64,000 bases of DNA from Dehalococcoidia bacterium (GCA_040902535.1 JBBDXD010000003.1:1-64000), one strand, 5' to 3'; shown: positions 31,891-40,830, counted from the stretch's first letter. A program made the numbers and translations. Notes: a model not told the origin generated them from the sequence alone.

Positions 31891-32652
31891 TTACAAAATC
31901 TTCGAAAGAAACGCCTGCGTCCGCGCGTGCTGCGGGCTGTCGAAGAACGCCGCCGGCGCATTCTCTTCGACGATCACCCCCTCATCCATCAGCATCATCC
32001 TGTCGGCGGCTTCCCGCGCGAAGCCCATCTCGTGCGTCACGACGATCATCGTCATGCCGATGCGCGCCAGTTCCTTCATCACCTCCAGCACCTCGCCGAC
32101 GAGTTCCGGATCGAGCGCCGACGTCGCTTCGTCGAACAGCATCACCTTCGGCTGCATCGCCAGCGCCCGGGCGATCGCGACGCGCTGCTGCTGGCCGCCC
32201 GACAGCTGCGACGGATACGCGTCGAGCTTGTCACCAAGCCCCACCTGCTTCAGCAGTTCCGTCGCCTTCTCGGCGGCGTAGTTCCTGGCGGCGCCCCGCA
32301 CCTTCATCGGAGCAATCGTCACGTTGCCCAACGCGCTCAGGTGCGGAAAGAGATTGAAGCGCTGGAACACCATGCCCACTTCGGCGCGCGCCTTCGACGC
32401 CGCGCGGTCGCCGAGCGGCCGCAGTTTGGCGCCGCGTTCTTCGTATCCCACCAGGTGACCGTCGACGTAAATACGCCCCGCATCGAGGCCGTCGAGATGT
32501 GCGACCAGCCGGAGCAGCGTGCTCTTCCCGGAGCCGCTCGGCCCCAGGATCACGATAACCTCGCCCTGCTCCACGTCGAACGTGACGCCCTTCAGCACTT
32601 CCAGCTTGCCGAAGCGCTTGTGTACGTCCTGGATCTGCACCATCGCCGGCAT
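31891..32652 (-). CDS. Polar amino acid ABC transporter, ATP-binding protein
   Basis: The 253-residue ATPase is of the GlnQ/HisP type: Walker [15 protein letters not shown] (about 36-49), [20 protein letters not shown], signature [16 protein letters not shown], Walker [15 protein letters not shown] and the switch His in VVTHEMGFA. These motifs are specific to polar amino acid uptake systems. The ATG sits inside TGATG with the stop of the permease gene, so the two are translationally coupled. The order on the strand is binding protein, permease, ATPase. The preferred substrate (glutamine, glutamate, cystine or other) is not determinable. Confidence 0.92.
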   Translation of the reverse strand: MPAMVQIQDVHKRFGKLEVLKGVTFDVEQGEVIVILGPSGSGKSTLLRLVAHLDGLDAGRIYVDGHLVGYEERGAKLRPLGDRAASKARAEVGMVFQRFNLFPHLSALGNVTIAPMKVRGAARNYAAEKATELLKQVGLGDKLDAYPSQLSGGQQQRVAIARALAMQPKVMLFDEATSALDPELVGEVLEVMKELARIGMTMIVVTHEMGFAREAADRMMLMDEGVIVEENAPAAFFDSPQHARTQAFLSKIL

Positions 32653-33479
32653 CAGCCTTCTCCGCCCCGCGTCCAGCGGTCGGGCAGCGCCCACGCCCGT
32701 CGCAACCTCGCGAAGATGCTGTCCTGCGCGCGCTCCGGCCGCAACGCCTGTTCGATCTCGGCCTGGATGAACGTCCAGACCGTCGTGAAGAACAGGTACC
32801 ACAGGCTCGCGACGACGAGCAGCTCCATCACCTGGTAGTTACGCGCGTACACCCCCCGCGCCGAGAACAACAGCTCCGGGTACGAGATCACCGACGCTAG
32901 CGACGAGTTCTTCAGCATCGCGTTGAACTCGTTGCCCGTCGGCGGCACGATGACGCGCACAGCCTGAGGCAGGATCACGTGACGCATCGCCTGCAGGCGC
33001 GTCATGCCGAGCGACTTCGAAGCGTCGAGCTGCCCCGACTCGATCGACTCGATGCCACCGCGCACGATCTCCGACATGTACGCGCCTTCGTTCACCGCCA
33101 ACCCGATGAGCGCCGCTTGGAACGGCGATAGCAGCAGCCAATCGTGCCTGTACTGGAAGATCCACCACCCGGCGTCGTCGGGGGCATACAGCGGCAGTGC
33201 GCTGAACCAGAAGATGATCTGCAGCAGCAACGGCGTCCCGCGGAAGAACCAGACGTAGAGGCCGCATGCCTGGCCGAGCACGGGGATCTTCAAGTTGCGC
33301 GGCACCGCCGTCAGCACACCGAGCGCGATCCCGATGACCTGCGCCAGCACCGAGATCTGCAGCGTCCGCCACGCGGCCTGCATGATGCTTTCGCGGAAGA
33401 GGTATTCCCGCACCGTCCCGAAGTCGAACTCCTGGGCGAGGAGCGGGTAGCAGACGATCGCGGGCAGTTCGAGCATCAT
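32652..33479 (-). CDS. Polar amino acid ABC transporter, permease protein
   Basis: This 275-residue HisMQ/GlnP-family inner-membrane permease has an N-terminal extension with one hydrophobic stretch, then [35 protein letters not shown], and the ATPase-contacting EAA region: [45 protein letters not shown] (in pieces). The last helix pair ends near residue 245. It lies 69 bases downstream of the binding-protein gene, with a GC-rich palindrome between, and overlaps the ATPase gene by one base. Confidence 0.92.
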   Translation of the reverse strand: MMLELPAIVCYPLLAQEFDFGTVREYLFRESIMQAAWRTLQISVLAQVIGIALGVLTAVPRNLKIPVLGQACGLYVWFFRGTPLLLQIIFWFSALPLYAPDDAGWWIFQYRHDWLLLSPFQAALIGLAVNEGAYMSEIVRGGIESIESGQLDASKSLGMTRLQAMRHVILPQAVRVIVPPTGNEFNAMLKNSSLASVISYPELLFSARGVYARNYQVMELLVVASLWYLFFTTVWTFIQAEIEQALRPERAQDSIFARLRRAWALPDRWTRGGEG

Positions 33480-33494
33480 TTGCGTATGCAGAGA

Positions 33495-33514
33495 GCCCCC
33501 GGCGCGCCGGGGGC
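33495..33514 (-). terminator. Intercistronic palindrome between binding protein and permease
   Basis: A perfect 20-base palindrome of GCCCCCGGCG and its complement, extendable to 14 bp with one mismatch, lies between the binding-protein and permease genes. Such stems commonly lower downstream expression or protect the upstream mRNA, so that the binding protein is made in excess. No U-tract follows. Confidence 0.6.
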
Positions 33515-33548
33515 CCTCGCTGCTTGTCCTACAGTCCGGCGGCTGCCG

Positions 33549-34454
33549 TTACTCTATCGCGCCGGCCGACAGGTTCCACCCTTCGAGGATCTCTTCGTAC
33601 TCGCCATCGGCGATCAGTTGGTCCAGTGCCTCCTGCAGCACCGCTTCCAGTTCATCGCTGCCCGGCCGCAAGGCGATGCCATACGTGAACGGCTCGATCG
33701 GGTTCGGTATGAACTCCAGGTCGCCGTCGGACTGCGTCGCCGAATACGCGGCGACGGGGAAGTCGGCGATCTCCGCGTCCGCCTGGCCCGCGAGCAGCGC
33801 CTGCACCGCTTCCGGATCCGTCGGGAGGCGCAGGATGTTGATCGCCTCATCGCATTCGGCGCTCTGCGCCTCCAGCAGGTCCACCTGGATCGTCCCTTCC
33901 TGCACCGAGACCGTCAGGCCGCACAGATCCGCCGGCGTCTCGATGCCGTTAGGGTTGCCCGCCGGGACGATCAGCCCCGAGCCTGCGTTGAAGTACGGCA
34001 CGAAGTCGACCTCTTCGTCGCGTTCGGGGTTGATCGTCATCGCCGACATGAGCGAGTCGTAGCGCTCGGCGAGCAAGGCCGGGATCAGGCCGTCGAACGT
34101 CGCATTCTCGAACGCCACCTCGACGCCCAGTCGCGCCGCCATCGCCTCCGCAAGGTCGATGTCGAGGCCGACGTTGTTGCCGTTCTCGTCCACGAACTCG
34201 ATCGGCGCGTAGGCGATGTCAGAGCCGATCGTCCACGTGCCGTCCTGCAGTTCGGGCACGCCCGATACGTCGATGACGTCCGTACCGCCAGCGGGCGTGT
34301 CCTCTCCTTCCGGCGTCGCCGCCGATGTCGCTGCGGTCGTCGGTTCGTCGCCGTCTCCGTCGTCGTCGTCATCGCCGCATGCGACGGCGAATGCAGCCGT
34401 CGCGACGACGGCCAAGAGGCCGGCGGCGACGTATCTCCTGGTGCGGGTGAACAT
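33549..34454 (-). CDS. Polar amino acid ABC transporter, substrate-binding lipoprotein
   Basis: This 301-residue family 3 binding protein has a signal peptide ending AAFAVACGDDDDD (lipobox Cys near residue 26), an acidic, Thr/Ala-rich linker to about 65, then GTWTIGSDIAYAPIEFVDENGNNVGLDIDLAEAMAARLG, ATFDGLIPALLAERYDSLMSAMTINPERDEEVDF and GLTVSVQEGTIQ (in pieces). These segments match amino acid binding proteins such as GlnH and FliY. It would capture the ligand outside the membrane for the permease and ATPase downstream. GGAGGAGG precedes the ATG at 34454; upstream in-frame sequence is not coding. Confidence 0.92.
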   Translation of the reverse strand: MFTRTRRYVAAGLLAVVATAAFAVACGDDDDDGDGDEPTTAATSAATPEGEDTPAGGTDVIDVSGVPELQDGTWTIGSDIAYAPIEFVDENGNNVGLDIDLAEAMAARLGVEVAFENATFDGLIPALLAERYDSLMSAMTINPERDEEVDFVPYFNAGSGLIVPAGNPNGIETPADLCGLTVSVQEGTIQVDLLEAQSAECDEAINILRLPTDPEAVQALLAGQADAEIADFPVAAYSATQSDGDLEFIPNPIEPFTYGIALRPGSDELEAVLQEALDQLIADGEYEEILEGWNLSAGAIE

Positions 34455-34769
34455 GAATCCTCCTCCTGCTCGTTCGGTCGCCTCCTTCCTGGAGGCGCCC
34501 GGCGAATCATGATCCCGCCCGGACGAGTGCCGAGTCAACGTGCATAGCTGAAATCCGCGCGAAGCAGCATTGGAAAAAGCAGGTGAGCAGCGGCTGACTC
34601 CGGTCGATGGGGGTGGTCCGAAGCCATACCGCTGCTCAACCTGAATAACAGCGCCTGCCCGTCAAAGGTGACGGCGACCGCAAAAGTCGGCGGCGGTGCT
34701 GTACCGTCCGGCGCCCCATGGGTACGCTGGTGCGCGCGTCAGGTCCGCGCGCGCAGCAGGAGCGTCAAG

Positions 34770-35864
34770 ATGCGTCCCACCATCGGCATCATCGGCGGCG
34801 GCCGCATGGGCACGACGCACAGCAGGTCGGCACACTACCTCATCAAGAACGGCCTCATCGATGGCGAACTCGTCGGCGTCTGCGATGCCGATGATGAGCG
34901 CCGGGCGAGCTTCGCGCGCCAGGCCGGCATGCGCCTCGCGACCGCCGACCCCGATGAGCTGATCGCCGCGCCGGACATCAACACCGTCTACATCTGCACG
35001 CCGACTCACAACCACCGCGCGCTCGCCGAGAAGGTGCTTGCCGCCGGAAAGGCGCTGTTCTGTGAGAAGCCGCTGGCCTTTCACGCCGAAGACGCCGCCG
35101 CGATGAGCGAGGCCGCGAAACAGGCCGGCGTCACGCACCAGGTCGGCCTCGTCATGCGCTGTTCGGCGGTGATGAACGTCACGCGCGAACTCTCGCGCGA
35201 GCCCGGCGCGGGCCGCGTCATGACGGCAGCCCTGATCGACGACCAGTTCTTCCCCATCCAGGGCCACTACGCCAGCACCTGGCGCGGCGATGTCTCGCAG
35301 GTCGGCGCGGGCACCCTGCTCGAGCACGCCATCCACGACATCGACCTGCTGGTGTCCTTCTTCGGTCCGGTGAGCCGGGTCACGGGCACCCTCCGCAACT
35401 TCGCGGGCAAGGAAGGCGTCGAAGACCTCAGCAACGCGCTCATCGAGTTCAAAAGCGGCGCCGTCGCGAACCACATCTCCATCTGGCACAACATCCTGCA
35501 TCGCGGTTCCAGCCGGCGCCTGAGCGTCTGCTGTGAGAACGCCCAGTTCGCCTGGGATGACGATGACTGGGCCGCTGCCATCCGCACCGACCGTCAGTCA
35601 GACGGCGGCCGCGGCGAAGTCTCGCCCGAAGCGGTCGTCCGCCGTCACGTCGAGATCGCAGGCATCACCGAGGAGCCTCTGCTGCGGCTGATGACGCCGC
35701 AGTACCAGGGGCAGGACTACTTGCTGGAGAACTATCGGTTTTTGCAGGCCGTGAGCGAGGACCGTCCCGCATCCCCGGACTTCGATGTCGCGGTCTACGC
35801 GCACCGAGTCGTCGATGCGATCTACGCGTCGGCGCGCGAAGGCCGTCCCGTCGAGGTGGCGTGA
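34770..35864 (+). CDS. Gfo/Idh/MocA family oxidoreductase
   Basis: The 364-residue NAD(P)-dependent dehydrogenase has a Rossmann motif TIGIIGGGRMGTTHSRSAHYL, VYICTPTHNHRALAEKVLAAGKALFCEKPLA with the EKP motif, and a substrate domain with LLEHAIHDIDLLVSFFGPV carrying the catalytic HD pair. Members act on inositol, sugars or bile pigments; the substrate here is unknown. AGGAG lies seven bases before the ATG, which decides the start. The D-aminoacylase gene begins two bases after its stop, so the two form the head of an operon that continues with a cupin and perhaps the enoyl-CoA hydratase. Confidence 0.88.
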   Translation: MRPTIGIIGGGRMGTTHSRSAHYLIKNGLIDGELVGVCDADDERRASFARQAGMRLATADPDELIAAPDINTVYICTPTHNHRALAEKVLAAGKALFCEKPLAFHAEDAAAMSEAAKQAGVTHQVGLVMRCSAVMNVTRELSREPGAGRVMTAALIDDQFFPIQGHYASTWRGDVSQVGAGTLLEHAIHDIDLLVSFFGPVSRVTGTLRNFAGKEGVEDLSNALIEFKSGAVANHISIWHNILHRGSSRRLSVCCENAQFAWDDDDWAAAIRTDRQSDGGRGEVSPEAVVRRHVEIAGITEEPLLRLMTPQYQGQDYLLENYRFLQAVSEDRPASPDFDVAVYAHRVVDAIYASAREGRPVEVA

Positions 35865-35865
35865 C

Positions 35866-37347
35866 GTGGCGCGTTACGACCTGGTCATCCGCAATGCCGC
35901 CATCATCGATGGTACCGGCGCGCCGCCCCGCCCCGGCGACATCGGCGTGCGCCGCGACCGCATCGAAGCCGTCGGTGATGTTTCCGGCGATGCGACCCTC
36001 GAAATAGACGCGCGCGGGCACGTCGTCTGCCCCGGCTTCATCGACGTCCACGCCCACGATGACGCTGCCGTCGTCCGCGCGCCTGCGATGGACTTCAAAA
36101 TCATGCAGGGCGTCACGACCGACGTCGTAGGCAACTGCGGCGCCGGCGTCGCGCCAGCCAACGACGTCTTTCGCGCTTACTATCCCGTGGGCTTCGGCCC
36201 GATCCTCGGCGACTCCGACCTGCCGTGGCGCACGACGTCCGAATACTTCGATGCCGTCGACCGCGCCCGGCCCGCCTGCAACGTCACGGCGTACATAGCC
36301 CACGGCGTCGTGCGCTGCAACACGCTCGAAAACGAACGCCGCGAGCCGGAAGCCGCCGAGCTGGCGCAGATGCGCGAGTTGGTCGAAGAGGGCATGGCCG
36401 CCGGCGCGATCGGCCTCTCGACGGGCCTCATCTATCCGCCCGGGCGCTGGGCGCAGACGCCCGAGATCGTCGAACTCGCCCGCGTCGCCGCGCAGCACGG
36501 CGGCATCTACACCAGTCACATCCGCAACGAAGGTCCCGGACTGCTCGAAGCGGTGCAGGAAGCGATCGCGATCGGCGAGCAGTCAGGCTGCCCCGTGCAA
36601 CTCTCGCACCACAAGGCCGGCTCTCCCGCGTGCTTCGGCATGACGAAGGACTCCCTGGCGCTCATCGCGCAGGCGCGCGCCCGCGGCCTCGACATAACGC
36701 TCGACGTGTACCCCTACGTCGCATCGTCGTCGTCGCTGGCGGCGATGGTGCGCGCCGGAGGGCCAGGAATGTGGGAGCACATCCCGTCGATCATCGCCAG
36801 CGTCAAGTTCAACAAGGAGAAGTACGAAGGCCGCTACATCTCTGACATCGCCGCCGAGCTGGACTTGCCGCTCGATGACGCCGTGCGCAAGATCCTCCAG
36901 GACGAAGAGAACACGCCTTCGGTGACCATGTTCACCATGCACGAAGATGACGTCCGCCGCGTCATCGCCGACGAGCACGCCATGATCGGCTCCGATGGCC
37001 TGCCGACCGAAGGCCAGCCCCACCCCCGCCTCTACGGCACCATGGCCCGCGTCCTCGAGCAGTACGTGCGCAACGAGCCCGTCGTGACGTTAGAGGACGC
37101 CGTGCGCAAGATGACGTCGCTGCCGGCGCGGAAGCATCGCGTCACGGAGCGCGGCGTGCTGGAGCCCGGCTGGTTCGCCGACGTCGTCATCTTCGATCCG
37201 CAGACCATCGCCGATGTCGCCACCTACGACGACCCCCGCCAGTACCCCGCAGGCATCGACTGCGTCATCGTCAACGGCGAAGTCGCCGCCCGCGACGGCA
37301 AGCAGACAGGCGCCCGCAGCGGCCGCATGCTGCGGCGAGGGGCATGA
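35866..37347 (+). CDS. N-acyl-D-amino-acid deacylase (D-aminoacylase) family
   Basis: This 493-residue amidohydrolase is of the D-aminoacylase/D-glutamate deacylase group. It begins YDLVIRNAAIIDGTGAPP. The first metal ligands are in GFIDVHAHDDAAV, followed by QGVTTDVVGNCGAGVAP, where the Cys is typical of the family. SHIRNEG, VQLSHHKAG and AMIGSDGLPTEG supply the later metal ligands and catalytic Asp. The C-terminal RHRVTERGVLEPGWFADVVIFDPQTI (in pieces) closes the barrel. It should hydrolyse N-acyl-D-amino acids or related cyclic amides with zinc. The GTG start lies two bases after the preceding stop; its stop overlaps the cupin ATG. Confidence 0.9.
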   Translation: MARYDLVIRNAAIIDGTGAPPRPGDIGVRRDRIEAVGDVSGDATLEIDARGHVVCPGFIDVHAHDDAAVVRAPAMDFKIMQGVTTDVVGNCGAGVAPANDVFRAYYPVGFGPILGDSDLPWRTTSEYFDAVDRARPACNVTAYIAHGVVRCNTLENERREPEAAELAQMRELVEEGMAAGAIGLSTGLIYPPGRWAQTPEIVELARVAAQHGGIYTSHIRNEGPGLLEAVQEAIAIGEQSGCPVQLSHHKAGSPACFGMTKDSLALIAQARARGLDITLDVYPYVASSSSLAAMVRAGGPGMWEHIPSIIASVKFNKEKYEGRYISDIAAELDLPLDDAVRKILQDEENTPSVTMFTMHEDDVRRVIADEHAMIGSDGLPTEGQPHPRLYGTMARVLEQYVRNEPVVTLEDAVRKMTSLPARKHRVTERGVLEPGWFADVVIFDPQTIADVATYDDPRQYPAGIDCVIVNGEVAARDGKQTGARSGRMLRRGA

Positions 37348-37736
37348 CGATGGACGTGCCGCCGATCGACGATCAGGTGCGCCGCAATGTCGGCGCCGCC
37401 GCCGAGAAAACGGACTTCGGCAGCGTCCACTGGGCAGCGCGCGAAGGTGACCCCGCGGGCGCCGAGCAGACCATCGGCCTCGCGATCTTCGACGCCGGCA
37501 AGAGCAACGTCGAGCACATCCACCCCGACTGCGAGGAAGTCGTCTACGTGCTCGATGGCGCGGTGCGGCACACCCTGGGCGATCAGGAGACGGTGTTGAA
37601 AGCCGGCGACCTCATCGTGGTGCCCCGCAACGTCCCGCATCGGCTCATCAACGACGGCGATGCGCCGGTACGGACCTACATCGTATTCTCGTCGCCCGAC
37701 CGGCAATTCGTCCCGACGAGCGACCTCGAGCGATAG
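37344..37736 (+). CDS. Cupin domain protein
   Basis: This 130-residue single-domain cupin has motif 1 in NVEHIHPDCEEVVYVLDGAV (His-x-His and Glu metal ligands) and motif 2 in LIVVPRNVPHRLINDGDAP. The function of such proteins ranges from sugar isomerase to metal-dependent oxygenase, and cannot be fixed here. The ATG overlaps the stop of the D-aminoacylase gene by four bases (ATGA), so the two are co-translated and the cupin probably works on the same pathway. Confidence 0.85.
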   Translation: MTMDVPPIDDQVRRNVGAAAEKTDFGSVHWAAREGDPAGAEQTIGLAIFDAGKSNVEHIHPDCEEVVYVLDGAVRHTLGDQETVLKAGDLIVVPRNVPHRLINDGDAPVRTYIVFSSPDRQFVPTSDLER

Positions 37737-37753
37737 CCGCTCGTGCCTTCTGT

Positions 37754-37759
37754 TACGAT
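37754..37759 (+). promoter_or_regulatory. -10 element (TACGAT) of a leaderless gene
   Basis: TACGAT six bases before the ATG of the enoyl-CoA hydratase gene; no ribosome-binding site between them. Confidence 0.45.
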
Positions 37760-37765
37760 CGGCGC

Positions 37766-38518
37766 ATGACGTACGAGACCATCGCCCTCGAGACGCGCGG
37801 CCACATCGCCGAAGTGCGATTGAACCGTCCCGCCGCGGGCAACCCCATCGACGCGCGCTTCCTCGACGAGTTGGACGCCGTCAGCGCCGCGCTCCACGAC
37901 GATCACGGCGTGCACGTCGTGCTTTTGACGGCCGCCGGCGACGTCTTCTCTTCGGGACGCCTCGCTGCGTCCGCCATCGTCGCCGACCCGGCGCGGCTGC
38001 CGTTTCGCTGCCTGGAACTGATGGGCCAGCCCGTCATCGCCGTCATCGAAGGCGACGCGATCGGCGCCGGGTTCGAACTGGCGCTCGCCTGCGACGTGCG
38101 CATCGCCAGCGAGGACGCCATGTTCGCCGTCCCCGACGTCGCCATGGGCAGCGTGCCCTTCGGCGGCGCGACGGTGCGGCTGCCGCGGCTCGCCGGACGC
38201 GGGCTGGCAGCCGAACTGGTGCTCCTCGGCGGCCGCATCGATGGCCGTCGCGCTGCCGCGACCGGCGTCGTGAACGAGGCGCTGCCGCGCCCCGGCGTGC
38301 GCGACCGCGCCGAGCGCCTCGCCGAAGCCATCGCCGCGCAGGGGCCGATCGCCGTCCGCTACGCCAAGGAAGCGATGCTGCGCGGCCTCGACCTGCCGCT
38401 CGCCGAAGCGCTGCGGCTGGAGACGGACCTCACGATCATCCTCCAGACGACCGCCGACCGCGCGGAGGGCGTCGACGCCTTCCTGCAAAAGCGCCCACCC
38501 CGATTCGAGAACAGCTAG
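37766..38518 (+). CDS. Enoyl-CoA hydratase/isomerase family protein
   Basis: The 250-residue crotonase-fold protein has AEVRLNRPAAGNPIDARFLDEL, and the oxyanion-hole segments GDVFSSGRLAA and GDAIGAGFELALACDVRIAS. The acidic catalytic residues of canonical hydratases are not clear: the region after ALACDVRIASEDAMFAVPDV reads AMGSVPFGGATVRLPRL, with no obvious Glu at the usual positions. It may be an isomerase, thioesterase or decarboxylase variant of the fold. It is preceded by TACGAT at leaderless spacing, 30 bases after the cupin gene. Confidence 0.85.
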   Translation: MTYETIALETRGHIAEVRLNRPAAGNPIDARFLDELDAVSAALHDDHGVHVVLLTAAGDVFSSGRLAASAIVADPARLPFRCLELMGQPVIAVIEGDAIGAGFELALACDVRIASEDAMFAVPDVAMGSVPFGGATVRLPRLAGRGLAAELVLLGGRIDGRRAAATGVVNEALPRPGVRDRAERLAEAIAAQGPIAVRYAKEAMLRGLDLPLAEALRLETDLTIILQTTADRAEGVDAFLQKRPPRFENS

Positions 38519-38529
38519 CCACCGCCGAG

Positions 38530-38905
38530 GTCCCGTCATCCTGACCAGCGGTTCCCGTCATCCTGACCAAGCGAAGGTCCCGTCATCCTGACCAAGCGAA
38601 GCGCGGGGAAGGATCTCCTCACGGGCCCTCATCATCCCGACACGGATCCGAGCACGCGCGCCTGTCCCACTGTCTACCAAAACCCATCTGCCCCATCTGC
38701 GGACGCGGCCCTCCTCGGCCAAGAACAGCGAGCCGCCGTGGCCCCGTCAATCCTGACCAGCGGTTCCCGTCATCCTGACCAAGCGAAGCGGGGGGAAGGA
38801 TCTCGTCACGGCGCCCTGATTCATCGCTACTCGGAACCGCAGCACGCGCGCCTGTCCCACGGTCTACCAAAAACCCATCTGCCCTATCTGCGGACTCTGC
38901 CCCTC
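38530..38905. repeat. Imperfect tandem duplication of about 200 bases with hairpin repeats
   Basis: Two units, starting near 38530 and 38742, share GTCATCCTGACC blocks, the GAAGGATCTC element, and a tail containing CACGCGCGCCTGTCCCAC and CCCATCTGCC. They differ by small indels. Each unit holds the ATCCT/AGGAT form of the dispersed hairpin repeat. No coding frame with family similarity is seen here. Confidence 0.65.
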
Positions 38906-39050
38906 CTCGCCCGAAGCCACGCTCTGTCAATTTCGACGTTTCGGCGTACCCGCGTCACTTTTCGCTGCTATCCGTCGTTAAGCACCCTGAACGGAGCCGG
39001 CTAAGGACCACCCCCATCGCCCTGTGTTGGATCTGTTCACGTGAACTCCT

Positions 39051-39100
39051 TGAGCGCTCGCCTCTCCGGTTGCCCCATCGGCCAGAGAGGCGAGCGCTCA
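39051..39100. terminator. Perfect 16-bp inverted repeat without U-tract
   Basis: TGAGCGCTCGCCTCTC (39051-39066) and its exact complement (39085-39100) flank an 18-base loop. It lies in the spacer before the small 39123 gene. A strong stem without a T-run suggests a factor-assisted terminator, or a protein-binding site. Confidence 0.6.
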
Positions 39101-39110
39101 CCCTTTCCGG

Positions 39111-39116
39111 CACAAT
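39111..39116 (+). promoter_or_regulatory. Possible -10 element (CACAAT) of a leaderless gene
   Basis: CACAAT is six bases before the ATG at 39123; a weaker match than the other leaderless promoters listed. Confidence 0.3.
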
Positions 39117-39122
39117 CGCCCC

Positions 39123-39344
39123 ATGCGACCCGATGCTGTTCCCTCGTCCGCCGGCCTCTGCCCCACCTGTCTTCACGCGCGCATCATCCAATCGGCGCGC
39201 GGCTCGACGTTCGTCATGTGCGCGCGCTCGCAAGATGACCCGCGCTTCCCGAAGTACCCGCGCCTCCCCGTCGTGCGCTGCACAGGCTACGAGCAACGCG
39301 ACGATCGGCCACAGGACGAGACGCCGACCCGCCCGCGACTGTGA
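39123..39344 (+). CDS. Small cysteine-containing protein
   Basis: The 73-residue protein has CPTCLHARII near residue 13, VMCARS, DPRFPKYPRLPVVRCTGYE and a charged tail. The four cysteines and the phrase DPRFPKYPRLPV recur in uncharacterised small proteins of Chloroflexota and Actinobacteria, and the spacing suggests a zinc site. Function is unknown. It reads as a leaderless single gene, bracketed by an inverted repeat upstream and a hairpin downstream. Confidence 0.6.
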   Translation: MRPDAVPSSAGLCPTCLHARIIQSARGSTFVMCARSQDDPRFPKYPRLPVVRCTGYEQRDDRPQDETPTRPRL

Positions 39345-39351
39345 GGAAACA

Positions 39352-39384
39352 CGTCAAGCCGCGCGGCAACCGCGTGTTTGACGC
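39352..39384 (+). terminator. Hairpin after the small cysteine protein gene
   Basis: CGTCAAGC-CGCG and CGCG-(T)-GTTTGACG pair over about 12 bp with one bulged T and a seven-base loop. It ends where the next promoter's -35 begins, so it separates the two transcription units. There is no U-tract. Confidence 0.5.
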
Positions 39385-39407
39385 TCTGAGAAACCCGTAC
39401 CTATACT
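39378..39407 (+). promoter_or_regulatory. Promoter of the thiolase gene
   Basis: TTGACG (39378-39383), an 18-base spacer and TATACT (39402-39407); transcription would start near 39414, about 55 bases before the ATG, leaving room for the ribosome-binding site AAGGGGG. Confidence 0.6.
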
Positions 39408-39469
39408 CGATCTGCATCCGCCTGTGGAACTCCGCCCGAACATAAAGCGCCCACCTGAAGGGGGTCGAC

Positions 39470-40642
39470 ATGGAAGACGTAGTCATCGTTAGCGGCGTCC
39501 GCACGCCCATCGGCAAGTTCCAGGGCGCCTACGCGAACCTGTCGGCTTCCGACCTCGGCGCGATCGTCATCAAGGAGGCCGTAAAGCGCGCTGGCATCCA
39601 GCCCGAGCAGGTCGAACACGTCGTCCTCGGCTGCGTCGGCCAGGTGATGGAAGATGGCTACATCTCACGGTACGCCGCCATCAAGGCGGGCATGCCCATT
39701 GAGACCCCGGCCGTCACCGTCAATCGCATCTGCGGCAGCGGACTCGAGGCGATCAATACCGCTGCCCGCTACATCCAGACCGGCGACGCGTCCGTCGTCG
39801 TCGCGGGCGGCGCCGAGAACATGACGATGATGCCGTACTACATGCGGCAGGGGCGCACCGGCTACCGGATGGGCAACGGCACACTCGAGGACGGCATCCT
39901 CCACCTGCTCGGCGACCCCTTCAGCAAGTCCCACATGGGCATCACCGCCGAAAACCTGGCCGAGAAGTACGAGATCTCCCGCGAGGCGCAGGACGAAGTC
40001 GCCGTCCGCTCCCAGGAACGCGCCGCCGCCGCCATCGAAGCCGGCAGGTTCAAGGACGAGATCGTGCCCGTCGAAGTGAAGTCCGGCCGCGAGACCGTGA
40101 CCATCGACCAGGACGAGCACCCGCGGATGACCAGCATGGAAGCGCTGGGCAAGCTCAAGCCTGCCTTCAAGGAAGGCGGCATGGTCACCGCCGGCAACGC
40201 CAGCGGCATCAACGACGGCGCCGCCGCCGTCGTGCTCATGAGCGCGTCCAAAGCGCGCGAGCTGGGCGTGAAGCCGCGCCTCAAGCTCGTCGCGCGCGCC
40301 GAGTCCGGCGTCGAGCCTTCGATCATGGGCGCCGGCCCGATCCCGGCGGTGCAGAAGGTGCTTGAGAAAGCCGGCCTCACGCTCGACCAGATCGATCTGA
40401 TCGAACTCAACGAGGCGTTCGCTTCGGTCGCCGCCGCGTGCAGCACGGTTCTCGGACTGGATCCGGAGAAGACAAACGTCAACGGCGGCGCCATCGCGCT
40501 CGGCCACCCCGTCGGCGCGACGGGCGCGATCCTCACCGTGAAGATCATGCACGAAATGGAGCGTCGCAACTCGCGCTACGGGCTGGTCAGCCTGTGCATC
40601 GGCGGCGGCCAGGGCATCGCATCGATCTTCGAGCGAGTATAG
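39470..40642 (+). CDS. Acetyl-CoA C-acetyltransferase (thiolase)
   Basis: The 390-residue thiolase has its acyl-accepting Cys88 in VNRICGSGLEAI, the His in LGHPVGATGAI and the second Cys in SLCIGGGQGIAS. VIVSGVRTPIGKFQGAYA at the start and ELNEAFA complete the signature. It cleaves or forms 3-ketoacyl-CoA, either in beta-oxidation or as acetoacetyl-CoA synthase. The length fits the biosynthetic, tetrameric type. It is a monocistronic gene with its own promoter and terminator. Confidence 0.95.
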   Translation: MEDVVIVSGVRTPIGKFQGAYANLSASDLGAIVIKEAVKRAGIQPEQVEHVVLGCVGQVMEDGYISRYAAIKAGMPIETPAVTVNRICGSGLEAINTAARYIQTGDASVVVAGGAENMTMMPYYMRQGRTGYRMGNGTLEDGILHLLGDPFSKSHMGITAENLAEKYEISREAQDEVAVRSQERAAAAIEAGRFKDEIVPVEVKSGRETVTIDQDEHPRMTSMEALGKLKPAFKEGGMVTAGNASGINDGAAAVVLMSASKARELGVKPRLKLVARAESGVEPSIMGAGPIPAVQKVLEKAGLTLDQIDLIELNEAFASVAAACSTVLGLDPEKTNVNGGAIALGHPVGATGAILTVKIMHEMERRNSRYGLVSLCIGGGQGIASIFERV

Positions 40643-40677
40643 AAGTACGGTAGAAGCGATGCGTCGAACATACGCGA

Positions 40678-40701
40678 GGGTCGCCGATTTGGCGGCCCTT
40701 T
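40678..40701 (+). terminator. Intrinsic terminator of the thiolase gene
   Basis: GGGTCGCC and GGCGGCCC pair over 8 bp (one T-G wobble) around GATTT, followed by TTT. Confidence 0.6.
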
Positions 40702-40724
40702 CGCTGCCCAGGTGATGGCGAATC

Positions 40725-40830
40725 CGTCGATTTTTGCTCCAAGAAATGTCATCTCAGTGAAATTTGTGTTCTTGGCCTGAATCGCACGATCCAGATTCGA
40801 ATCTTGCTCTGTACAGTGCATTCGCGGGGG
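40725..40830. other. AT-richer spacer segment
   Basis: This stretch contains runs such as GATTTTTGCTCC and GTGAAATTTGTG and has visibly lower GC than all its surroundings. It includes GATTCGAATCT, which looks like a tRNA T-loop but has no acceptor stem or D-arm around it. No convincing frame is seen. It may be a remnant of acquired DNA. Confidence 0.35.

Noticed and set aside
33144-34547. A 467-codon plus-strand open frame
   Set aside because: Antisense to the amino acid binding protein and permease genes; no motif.
40790-40815. Possible tRNA (GATTCGAATCT resembles a T-loop)
   Set aside because: The T-stem does not pair, and no D-arm, anticodon arm or acceptor stem surrounds it on either strand.
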